NCBI RefSeq assembly: GCF_003076515.1
Contig: NZ_CP022390.1
Location: 3,655,892 to 3,719,891, forward strand
Length of the DNA stretch: 64,000 nucleotides
Source: Alcaligenes aquatilis
GTDB taxonomy: Bacteria > Pseudomonadota > Gammaproteobacteria > Burkholderiales > Burkholderiaceae_B
Direction of reading: 5' to 3'
Under the pieces are notes generated by a model. It saw only the letters and a program-made list of their open reading frames with translations. It was not told where the DNA came from and did no database searches. Below, in pieces: positions 53,000-61,024 of the stretch. Position numbers and translations under genes: made by a program. Each line of letters opens with the position of its first letter. The stretch's first letter is position 1.

Positions 53000-54895
53000 A
53001 TGGCCTTATCGGGTTTATGGGTACAGTTCCTTAACGGACTGGCCGAGGCATCGTCTTTGTTCCTGGTGGCGGCGGGTTTGTCCCTGATCTTTGGGGTGAC
53101 ACGCATCGTCAACTTTGCACACGGCTCCCTGTATATGCTGGGCATCTACATGGCGTATTCCACCGTGCAATTCATGGGTGGGTCGGCACTGGGATTTTGG
53201 GCAGGCTTGATTGTGGCGGCCTTGTTGGTTGGCGCCTTGGGCGCCTTGCTGGAAATCGTGCTGTTGCGGCGCATTTACAAAGCGCCCGAGTTGTTCCAGC
53301 TATTGGCTACCTTTGCTTTGGTGCTGGTGATCAATGACGGGGCCTTGGCCGTGTGGGGGCCGGAAGATCTGCTGGGGCCGCTGGCTCCAGGCTTGAGCGG
53401 TTCTATTTCCATTGCAGGGCGCTTTTTTCCGGTTTATGACCTGGTGCTGATCGTGATCGGCCCGGTGGTGCTGGGTTTGCTGTGGCTCTTGCTGACCCGT
53501 ACCCGTTGGGGAGTGCTGGTGCGCGCCGCGACCCACGACCGACAGATGCTGGGTGCGCTGGGTGTGAATCAGGCCTGGCTCTTTACGGGTGTCTTTGCTT
53601 TGGGGGCGTTCCTGGCTGGTTTGGGGGGAGCCGTGCAATTGCCGCGTCAGCCCGCCAATCTGCTATTGGACTTGAGCGTGATTGGGGATGCCTTTGTGAT
53701 TGTGGTGGTCGGTGGCATGGGTTCTATCCCCGGTGCTTATGTGGCTGCCCTGATTGTCGCGGAATTGAAAGCATTGTGTATTGCTCTGGGTACGGTCACT
53801 TTCTTTGGCGTGGACTTTGCCTTTCCCAAATTGACGCTGGTCGTGGAGTTTATCTTCATGGCTGTGGTGCTGGTATTTCGGCCCTGGGGCTTGTTTGGGC
53901 GAGCGCAAGCCGTCAGCCGTAACTCGGCGCCGATTGAAGCGCCCCTGCGTGCCGGTAGCGGAGCGTTCCAGATCATGGTGCTGGTGGTTCTGGGGGTGAT
54001 GGCGGCCTTGCCTTTGATGAGCGATTGGTTCCCGTACGCGCCTGTGCTGGCTTTGGATATTCTGGTGTTGTCCTTATTCGCGTTGAGTCTGCATTTCATG
54101 ATGGGACCAGGAGGGATGAACTCTTTTGGTCATGCCGCTTACTTCGGTTTGGGCGCTTATGCGGCGGCTTTGCTGTTCAAAACGGCGGCCTTGTCCATGG
54201 GCTGGTCTTTGGTCTTGGCTCCCGCTGTGGCCGGTTTGGGTGCGCTGATCTTTGGTTGGTTCTGTGTGCGCCTGTCAGGAGTGTATCTGGCCATGCTGAC
54301 CTTGGCGTTCGCTCAGATTGTTTGGTCAATTGTCTATCAGTGGGACAGTTTTACCGGTGGTTCCAATGGTGTGGTCGGCATCTGGCCTGCCGAGTGGCTG
54401 TCGGGAGATCGCTACTATTATTTTGCGTTAAGTGTTGTCGTGGTGGCCGCTTTCTTGTTGCGTCGCATCTTGTTTTCACCCTTTGGCTACGCCATGCGTG
54501 CCAGTCGGGATTCGGCCTTGCGGGCTGAGGCAATCGGCATTCCCGTTAAGCGTGTACAGTGGCTGACCTTTATTTTGGCGGGTACATTTGCTGGTTTGTC
54601 TGGTGCCTTGTTTGTGTTTTCAAAAGGCAGTGTCTCGCCTGAGGTGATTGCGGTGAACAAGTCCGTGGATGGCTTGGTCATGGTCTTGCTAGGTGGGTTG
54701 CAAACCCTGGTCGGTCCAGTGGTGGGCGCAGCCGTATTCACCTTGCTGCAGGACTTTTTCCTGGGTATCACACAGTATTGGCGCGCCTTGTTTGGCGGCG
54801 TGATTCTGTTGCTGGTTCTGGCTTTCCCACAGGGTATTGCTGGGTTTTTCAAACGTTGGGCGCATCGTCGTGTCGCACCGGAGGCATCGTCATGA
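53000..54895 (+). CDS. Fused Liv-type ABC permease (LivH-LivM)
   Basis: A 631-aa inner-membrane protein that combines two permeases usually encoded separately. Residues about 1-300 are LivH-like (LIFGVTRIVNFAHGSLYMLG, GVNQAWLFTGVFALGAFLAGLGG, VVVGGMGSIPGAYVAA). Residues about 320-620 are LivM-like (SLHFMMGPGGMNSFGHAAYFGLGAY, AIGIPVKRVQWLTFILAG, VLLGGLQTLVGPVVGA). Its stop overlaps the LivG-type ATPase start (ATGA). Confidence 0.94.
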   Translation: MALSGLWVQFLNGLAEASSLFLVAAGLSLIFGVTRIVNFAHGSLYMLGIYMAYSTVQFMGGSALGFWAGLIVAALLVGALGALLEIVLLRRIYKAPELFQLLATFALVLVINDGALAVWGPEDLLGPLAPGLSGSISIAGRFFPVYDLVLIVIGPVVLGLLWLLLTRTRWGVLVRAATHDRQMLGALGVNQAWLFTGVFALGAFLAGLGGAVQLPRQPANLLLDLSVIGDAFVIVVVGGMGSIPGAYVAALIVAELKALCIALGTVTFFGVDFAFPKLTLVVEFIFMAVVLVFRPWGLFGRAQAVSRNSAPIEAPLRAGSGAFQIMVLVVLGVMAALPLMSDWFPYAPVLALDILVLSLFALSLHFMMGPGGMNSFGHAAYFGLGAYAAALLFKTAALSMGWSLVLAPAVAGLGALIFGWFCVRLSGVYLAMLTLAFAQIVWSIVYQWDSFTGGSNGVVGIWPAEWLSGDRYYYFALSVVVVAAFLLRRILFSPFGYAMRASRDSALRAEAIGIPVKRVQWLTFILAGTFAGLSGALFVFSKGSVSPEVIAVNKSVDGLVMVLLGGLQTLVGPVVGAAVFTLLQDFFLGITQYWRALFGGVILLLVLAFPQGIAGFFKRWAHRRVAPEASS

Positions 54896-55659
54896 GTTTG
54901 CTGCAAGTACGAGGTCTTAAAAAAGCGTTTGGCGGCAATCTGGCCGTAGATGGTATTGAATTTGATGTGCAGGCCGGGGAATTCCTGGCTTTGATTGGCC
55001 CCAATGGAGCAGGTAAGACCACCACCTTCAATATGGTGGGCGGGCAGTTGACGCCAACGGCGGGCTCGGTGCGTTTGGGGGACCAAGAGCTGGTGGGTTT
55101 GGCGCCACGCAAAATTGCGGCCATGGGCGTGGGCCGTACCTTCCAGATCGCCGCGACGTTTGCTTCCTTGACGGTAGTGGAAAACGTGCAGATGGCCTTG
55201 TTGGCGCATCAGAAAAAACTGTTTTCCTTCTGGCGTCGGGCGGCGCAGTTCGAGCGGGCCCGTGCTTTGGATCTGCTGGATCAGGTGGGCATGCTGGCCC
55301 AGGCCGAACGGCCTTGCAGCGAGCTGGCCTACGGTGATGTGAAGCGGGTAGAGCTGGCGATTGCACTGGCCAACGATCCCCGTCTTTTGTTGATGGACGA
55401 ACCCACAGCAGGTATGGCCCCCAAAGAGCGTAATGAGCTGATGCGCCTGACCAAAAAACTGGTGATCGAACGCAATATGGGTGTGCTGTTTACCGAGCAC
55501 AGCATGGACGTGGTGTTCGAGCACTCGGACCGCATGCTGGTGCTGGCTCGTGGTCGGCTGGTGGCAGAAGGCGATGCGGACTATATTCGCCAGCATCCCA
55601 AGGTGCAGGAGGTCTACTTTGGCACAGGCAAGACATTTGAGAACAAGGAGTCAGCATGA
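54892..55659 (+). CDS. LivG-type ABC ATPase
   Basis: 255 aa. Walker A is LIGPNGAGKTTTFN, the signature is replaced by ELAYGDVKR, as in LivG proteins where the motif is weak, and Walker B is RLLLMDEPTAGM. The switch His is in LFTEHSMD. It overlaps the permease upstream and the LivF-type gene downstream by 4 nt. Confidence 0.94.
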   Translation: MSLLQVRGLKKAFGGNLAVDGIEFDVQAGEFLALIGPNGAGKTTTFNMVGGQLTPTAGSVRLGDQELVGLAPRKIAAMGVGRTFQIAATFASLTVVENVQMALLAHQKKLFSFWRRAAQFERARALDLLDQVGMLAQAERPCSELAYGDVKRVELAIALANDPRLLLMDEPTAGMAPKERNELMRLTKKLVIERNMGVLFTEHSMDVVFEHSDRMLVLARGRLVAEGDADYIRQHPKVQEVYFGTGKTFENKESA

Positions 55660-56426
55660 CGCAGGATGGAGTAGCCGGTGCCAAGCGGGCCGCAACTGAC
55701 CAGCAGCTATTGTTGAAGGTGGATGGCTTGAATGCCTGGTACGGTGCCGCGCATATTCTGTTTGATCTGTCCCTGACGGTGCAGCGCGGTGAAGTGGTCG
55801 CCTTTATGGGGCGCAACGGTGCCGGCAAGTCCACGACGCTGAAGTCCATTATGGGTTTGATGGAGCGATCCAATGGGCATATCGAGTTCATGGGTCAGGC
55901 CATTCACGACAAGCAGCCTTTTGAGATTGCACGTGCCGGTTTGGGCTTCGTGCCCGAAGAGCGGCGTATCTTTAGCGATTTAAGTGTCTCGGAGAATCTG
56001 GAAGTAGGCCGTCAACCAGCACGGCGCTGGCCGGATGGCGCAGCAGCCCCGCACTGGCAGCCTGAACGTTTGTACAGCCTGTTTCCCAATCTGGGCCAGA
56101 TGCAGGACAGACCCGGCGGACAGATGAGTGGGGGCGAGCAGCAAATGCTAACAGTAGCGCGTACCTTGATGGGCAACCCCTATCTGGTCTTGCTCGATGA
56201 ACCGTCCGAGGGTGTGGCGCCGGTGATTGTGGAGCAGATGGTGCAGATGATTCTGGAGCTCAAGCAAGCCGGTGTCAGTATCTTGCTGTCTGAGCAAAAT
56301 CTGCATTTTGCCGAACTGGTCTCGGATCGGGTTTATGTGCTTGAAAAAGGGCAAATACGGTACAGTGGCGCCATGCAGGAATTAAGTGCCAACGAGCACG
56401 TACGGCGCACTTACCTGTCTGTTTAA
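55656..56426 (+). CDS. LivF-type ABC ATPase
   Basis: 256 aa. Walker A is FMGRNGAGKSTTLK, the signature is MSGGEQQML, Walker B is LVLLDEPSEGVAP and the H-loop position reads LSEQNLHF. LivF features include the GLGFVPEERRIFSDLSVSENL segment. It is the last gene of the Liv-type operon. Confidence 0.95.
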   Translation: MTQDGVAGAKRAATDQQLLLKVDGLNAWYGAAHILFDLSLTVQRGEVVAFMGRNGAGKSTTLKSIMGLMERSNGHIEFMGQAIHDKQPFEIARAGLGFVPEERRIFSDLSVSENLEVGRQPARRWPDGAAAPHWQPERLYSLFPNLGQMQDRPGGQMSGGEQQMLTVARTLMGNPYLVLLDEPSEGVAPVIVEQMVQMILELKQAGVSILLSEQNLHFAELVSDRVYVLEKGQIRYSGAMQELSANEHVRRTYLSV

Positions 56427-56473
56427 CTTCGGGCCGGCAGCGAGCCAGGCCGGATCGGTTCCAGGAGAGCACC

Positions 56474-57022
56474 ATGGCAGATGCACGTCCCAATCCCCAG
56501 ACTGTGATTGATTTCTGGGTTGAGTCAGGGCCAGAGAAATGGTTTCGTAAGTCCGATGACTTCGACCAGGAATTTCGTGAGCGGTTTTTGGACTGGCACG
56601 AACGTGCGGCCAGGGGCGAGTTGGATGACTGGGCACAGACTGCAGAAGGGGCCTATGCTTTGCTGATCTTGTTGGACCAGTTCCCGCGCAACTCCTTTCG
56701 CAATACCCCGCGCATGTACGCGACCGATGAGAAGGGTTTGAGGATTGCCAAGGAAATGGTGGCCAAGGGGCTGGATAAACAGATTCCGGTGGAACGCCGT
56801 GTGTTTTGCTACTTGCCGTATTCCCATGCGGAGAATCTGGCCGATCAGCAAGAGGCCGTGCGCCTGAATCAGGAGATTGGTCGGCCCTGGCTGGATCATG
56901 CCCAGGAGCATCTGGATGTGGTGGAACGCTTTGGCCGTTTCCCGCATCGCAACTCGATTCTGGGGCGTACCACCACTGCGGACGAACAGAAATTTCTGGA
57001 GGCCGGTGGTTTTTCCGGTTGA
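56474..57022 (+). CDS. DUF924-family protein
   Basis: A 182-aa helical protein. The family motifs VIDFWVESGPEKWFRKSDDFD, LILLDQFPRNSFRNTPRMYATD and FCYLPYSHAENLADQQ are clear, as is the FPHRNSILGR end. The fold is TPR-like and the function is unknown. It lies 47 nt after the Liv-type operon with GGAG upstream of the ATG and may be read with it. Confidence 0.9.
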   Translation: MADARPNPQTVIDFWVESGPEKWFRKSDDFDQEFRERFLDWHERAARGELDDWAQTAEGAYALLILLDQFPRNSFRNTPRMYATDEKGLRIAKEMVAKGLDKQIPVERRVFCYLPYSHAENLADQQEAVRLNQEIGRPWLDHAQEHLDVVERFGRFPHRNSILGRTTTADEQKFLEAGGFSG

Positions 57023-57228
57023 TGGGTTTTGAGTCTGGATCTGCAGCGGAAGCCGAGTCTTGATCTTGATTTGGACTGTGCCTAGACCTCGGGCTGGATA
57101 GTTTTGATTTGGGCCTGCTCTCGGGCTTGGGTAGGAACGCAAGCTTCCGATCAGTCCTTCAGAGTGCTGGCCGAGAACCTGGTTTGAGAGTTTCTGGTTT
57201 AACCAAGTCTGAAAGCGATGCACCATAC

Positions 57229-57271
57229 AACAAAGGCGGCCTAGTGAAAACTTGAAGCCGCCTTTGTTTCG
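57229..57271. terminator. Terminator hairpin between convergent genes
   Basis: AACAAAGGCGGC (57229-57240) pairs with GCCGCCTTTGTT (57257-57268), a 12-bp stem with T residues after it and A/T on the other side. It can stop both the DUF924 transcript and the minus-strand hydroxylase transcript. Nothing else was seen in 57023-57311. Confidence 0.8.
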
Positions 57272-57311
57272 TTTGCCGCGTATCTAAACACTATCGGCGG
57301 GCAAGCCCCGT

Positions 57312-60152
57312 CTACAAGTGCCCCTTTTGCTCCCGTATGGTCGCAATCTTGTCTTTCAGCCCTGTCCAGGCCGGTTTGTCCGGTGCAAAACGTGCACGCA
57401 TATAGTTCAGCAAATCTTCCATTTGCTCGTCATTCATGCTGTTTTTGAAACCGGGCATCGAACCCAGGGTGGGTTGCGCCGGACGGGTAATGCCGTGCAT
57501 CAACACCTGAATCGTATTGTCCGGGTGTTCGCTGTGCAGGTTGCTGTTCAAGGCCAAAGAGGGACGTGCGCCAAATAGCACCGGCCCACCACGCGGGTCG
57601 TGGCAAACAGCACAAGCGCCGTTGAACAGGTTTTCGCCTGGCATCACCATCACGTCCTTATTGCTGCGGCTGTCTTGCTCCAGACGAGCGGCCTGCGCGG
57701 CATGCGTTTGCTCTTGCTTGCTTTCGACCGGGTTCAGGCTGCTTAGATAGTGCGCCATGGCACGGACATCGGATTCAGGCAGTTCTGCCAAGCCTGCTAC
57801 TACCGGCCCCATCGGCCCGGCTGCTACGCCGTGACGGGGCGAGTAGCCGGTACGCAGGTATTGGTACAGCTCCTGTTCGGTCCAGGGGATGGGAGCTTTG
57901 GACAAGCTATTGAGCGCAGGCGCTTCCCAGTTGTCCGCAAAACCACCGGCCAGGAAATTCGCTTTACCGCCTTTTTCTGCGCCCAGCATATTGCGCGGGC
58001 TATGGCAGGCCGCACAGTGGCCGCTGCTATTGACCAGATAGGCACCCCGGTTCCATTGCACGGTTTGCGTCGGGTCCGGCACATAGGCATTCGGATCACG
58101 GTGAAACAGCAGATTCCAGCCTGCCACCAAGGGCCGCATATTCATGGGGAAGGGTAGCTTGGTTTCAGGCACCTCAGACTTCACCGGCTCTTGCGTCATC
58201 AGGTAGGCGTACAGGGACTGCATGTCCTCGTCGCTGATTTTGGCAAAGGCCGTGTAAGGGAAGGCCGGGTACAGGTGGCGTCCGTCCTGATGGATGCCTT
58301 CGCGCATGGCGCGTTCAAAGGCTTTGTAGCTCCAGCTGCCAATGCCGGTTTCTTTGTCTGGCGTGATGTTGGTGGTGTAGATCGTGCCAAACGGTGTATC
58401 CAGGCCCAGACCGCCCGCATTGGGCGTACCGCCTTCAGCGGTGTGGCAGACCATGCAGTCGCCAGCAATGGCAACCAGGCGGCCACGCTCAATCGCCAGC
58501 TCTGAAAAGATGGACGTATCCACTTGGCCGACGGGCGCGATGGCGGGCCGCCAGGGCAGGGCACTCAAGACTGTGCCGGTGGCGACCGCGGCCAAGGCTC
58601 CCCACCAGGCTTTGCGTTTTTTGTTGCTGGCCGTTTTATCGGACTGATAGCCCAGTGCCAGAGACTGTTCACTAAAAGGGGCACTGGTCAGGCGGATGCC
58701 ACTGGCGTTGAAAATCGCATTGGCAATGGCGGCTGCGGCTGGCAGTTCCACGCCTTGGTTCCAGGCCAAAGGCTGGCCGACGGCAGACTCCCGCTTGACC
58801 AGTTGGACGGCTAGCTTGTCGCCTGTTTCTTGGACGGGGCTGTCGCTACTACCTTCGCCGCCTTTGCCCACGCCATTGTTCAGCAGTTGCTGGGCCCAAC
58901 GGCCCAGTCGGTCGGCCAAGGCGGGCGCAGACTCCGGAGCGTGTTCGGAATTGTTCAGTTCTGTGCTGTCGTGGCCAATGGTCAGCTTGTCTATGCTGAG
59001 CGTGCCTTGACGGGTATCAACGCTGACATCCACGGCCCAGGCGGACCACTGCTCACGTGCAGCCTGTCCGGGGATGTGTTCCACAATATGGCTGTAGGCC
59101 AGCCCGCGACCTTTGCGCAAAGGGCCTTGATGGGCGGGCAAGGGCGCGGACCAGTCTGATTGCTCGGCAACCCGTTGCAGCAGTTCTCGACCTTGGGGGC
59201 TGCTGACGTGTTCCAGTCGTGCCTCCAAAGGATCCAGCCCCAAGTTGTGGCAGTCCTGATCGAACTGCGACTCTTGGGCAAAGACTGTGGCCTGGGCCAG
59301 ACTGTCGGGGTCACTGCTGGCGGCCGCGCCATCATAGTTAGGCGTGGGTGCAGAAAAGTAATCACTCTTTACGGTTGGGCCGCTGCTGGGCAAGTCTTGC
59401 TGGCCACAAAGAATGGCGGCCAGAGAAGGGCGCGCACCGGACAAGGTGTTCAGTTGCCAGCGGGTTGCTCGCAAATAGGCATTCAGGTCGTTTCGCTCGG
59501 TGCTGCCTTTATAGACGCTCAGGCCAATGGTGACTTCGCTGTGGCTGGCACGAACCTGCACAGCCTGGGGGCGGCCAAAGGCCATGACGGCTGCATCCAT
59601 GGCGCAGTCGTAGGCATCGGCCTGATTGCCAGCAATATCTTGTAGATGGATTTGTTCGCTGGGCAGACCACTCAGGGCTTGCAGCTCAATCAGCAGGGCA
59701 GCGGGGCGCTGCGTGTGCGCCCAAACATAAAGCTGCTTGTCGTGATAACAAGCACGGGCCCAAGCGGTTTCCTGATGCTCGGCGGCAGATTGCCACTCAT
59801 AGCGTTGATCGGGGGCGCTAAGCGTAGTGGCAACAGTCTCATCGGCTGGTAGGGCCGCCTGGTTTGCAGCGACGGGCGTGGCCCAGCGCGCATCCAGCAA
59901 GGCGGCGCCTTGTTGAGCCTGCTCGGCTTGTACCGCCAGCACACCCAGAAAATTCCCCATATGCACACAGGCCACGACGCCGGGTACTTGCAGGGCGGCT
60001 TGTTGGTCTACTGACTGTAATTCGGCGCCCAGATACTGGCCGTTTTCGTAGAGCCAATAAGGCGGTCGCACAACAGCGCCATGCAGCAAGCGGGTGCCTT
60101 CAGGCAGGTCCGGCCACTGTGCTCGGGAACGGTCTTGTACGGAATGACTCAT
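57312..60152 (-). CDS. NicB-like protein: reduced molybdenum-hydroxylase domain plus three cytochrome c domains
   Basis: 946 aa from the ATG at 60152, which overlaps the nicA stop. Residues about 1-510 resemble part of a molybdenum hydroxylase large subunit (ELPAAAAIANAIFNASGIRL near 469), but the region is about 200 residues shorter than in NicB (1187 aa). The glutamate-containing GxGE motif is not preserved in alignment. A membrane helix follows (about 515-535), then three c-type haem motifs: CMVCH (566-570), CAACH (713-717) and CAVCH (847-851). The likely role is electron transfer from the hydroxylase to the respiratory chain in the membrane, with the Mo domain retained for docking. The active Mo subunit would be the product of 61025. 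Confidence 0.85.
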   Translation of the reverse strand: MSHSVQDRSRAQWPDLPEGTRLLHGAVVRPPYWLYENGQYLGAELQSVDQQAALQVPGVVACVHMGNFLGVLAVQAEQAQQGAALLDARWATPVAANQAALPADETVATTLSAPDQRYEWQSAAEHQETAWARACYHDKQLYVWAHTQRPAALLIELQALSGLPSEQIHLQDIAGNQADAYDCAMDAAVMAFGRPQAVQVRASHSEVTIGLSVYKGSTERNDLNAYLRATRWQLNTLSGARPSLAAILCGQQDLPSSGPTVKSDYFSAPTPNYDGAAASSDPDSLAQATVFAQESQFDQDCHNLGLDPLEARLEHVSSPQGRELLQRVAEQSDWSAPLPAHQGPLRKGRGLAYSHIVEHIPGQAAREQWSAWAVDVSVDTRQGTLSIDKLTIGHDSTELNNSEHAPESAPALADRLGRWAQQLLNNGVGKGGEGSSDSPVQETGDKLAVQLVKRESAVGQPLAWNQGVELPAAAAIANAIFNASGIRLTSAPFSEQSLALGYQSDKTASNKKRKAWWGALAAVATGTVLSALPWRPAIAPVGQVDTSIFSELAIERGRLVAIAGDCMVCHTAEGGTPNAGGLGLDTPFGTIYTTNITPDKETGIGSWSYKAFERAMREGIHQDGRHLYPAFPYTAFAKISDEDMQSLYAYLMTQEPVKSEVPETKLPFPMNMRPLVAGWNLLFHRDPNAYVPDPTQTVQWNRGAYLVNSSGHCAACHSPRNMLGAEKGGKANFLAGGFADNWEAPALNSLSKAPIPWTEQELYQYLRTGYSPRHGVAAGPMGPVVAGLAELPESDVRAMAHYLSSLNPVESKQEQTHAAQAARLEQDSRSNKDVMVMPGENLFNGACAVCHDPRGGPVLFGARPSLALNSNLHSEHPDNTIQVLMHGITRPAQPTLGSMPGFKNSMNDEQMEDLLNYMRARFAPDKPAWTGLKDKIATIREQKGHL

Positions 60153-60634
60153 TGCCGGGCCTTTGCGACGCGTACAGCGGCTTGCATGATTTCGACGTGC
60201 GTGCCGCAACGGCACAGGTTATAACGCAGCTCGTCCCGAATTTCTTCTTCAGTGGCTTGCGGATGGCGTTCCAGCAGGGCTTGCACGGTCATGACCATGC
60301 CATTGAGGCAGTATCCGCATTGCGCGGCCTGACAATCTATAAATGCCTGCTGTACATCATTCGGTTGCCCGTCCTGGGCCAAGCCTTCCAAGGTGGTGAT
60401 CTGACGGTTTTCCACCAGACTGACAGGCACAACACAGGAGCGAGCGGCCACACCGTCGACCAGCACCGTACAGGCGCCACATTCACCCAGGCCGCAGCCA
60501 AACTTGGGGCCATTCAGTTCCAGGTCGTTACGCAATACATAAAGCAGTGGCGTATCGGGTTCCACCTCGATGATGTGGGTCTCTTGATTGACCCGCAAGG
60601 TATGCGGGCGAGTACAAGGGTTCATGGGTTTCAC
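60149..60634 (-). CDS. nicA: Nicotinate dehydrogenase-type [2Fe-2S] subunit
   Basis: A 161-aa small subunit. The first cluster has C47, C52, C55 and C67 (GCGLGECGACTVLVDG), and the second has C106, C109, C141 and C143 (CGYCLNG and CRCG). It resembles NicA and isoquinoline oxidoreductase alpha subunits, which pair with cytochrome c-containing NicB-type partners instead of a FAD subunit. It is first in the minus-strand operon and overlaps the next gene by 4 nt. A second in-frame ATG is at 60625. Nicotinate is the most likely substrate; another pyridine or quinoline acid is possible. Confidence 0.85.
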   Translation of the reverse strand: MKPMNPCTRPHTLRVNQETHIIEVEPDTPLLYVLRNDLELNGPKFGCGLGECGACTVLVDGVAARSCVVPVSLVENRQITTLEGLAQDGQPNDVQQAFIDCQAAQCGYCLNGMVMTVQALLERHPQATEEEIRDELRYNLCRCGTHVEIMQAAVRVAKARQ

Positions 60635-60703
60635 CTTTGGGAGATCGCACCTTGTTGTCGGACAGCGTGTGCGGTGCTTTTATCAGCTCGGTATTGATAT
60701 GCT

Positions 60704-60730
60704 TAAATTAAGTGTATACACTTTAATTTA
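60704..60730. promoter_or_regulatory. Extended palindrome in the divergent nic-like promoter
   Basis: AGTGTATACACT (60711-60722) is a perfect 12-bp palindrome, extended by TAAATTA on the left and, after one extra T, TAATTTA on the right. It lies 70 bp upstream of nicA and about 300 bp upstream of the large-subunit gene. A dimeric regulator of the MarR, GntR or TetR type is likely. The remainder of 60635-61024 is AT-rich without genes. Confidence 0.6.
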
Positions 60731-61024
60731 TAGAGTAAATAGATTCTACTACTCCCTTGAGGTATCAATCAAAGCCTACTTGGGAAGATGCAGAAAATTC
60801 GATCTGATCTTATTTAATATAGGGTTTACACTGATTATTAAGCCCTTGATTTTCTCTTTATAGTAGTTGCGATAAATGGGTTTCAGCGCACTGCATTGGA
60901 TTTTATTGGGGTGTGTACGCTAGTAATCGATGTTTTGCCAGGGCGCATTTAAGGCAGGTTTTCAGGAACGAGTCCCTGAAGCCGGCTTCCCGCCTCTTAT
61001 ATAGAACCCAGCCAGGAGAGTGTG

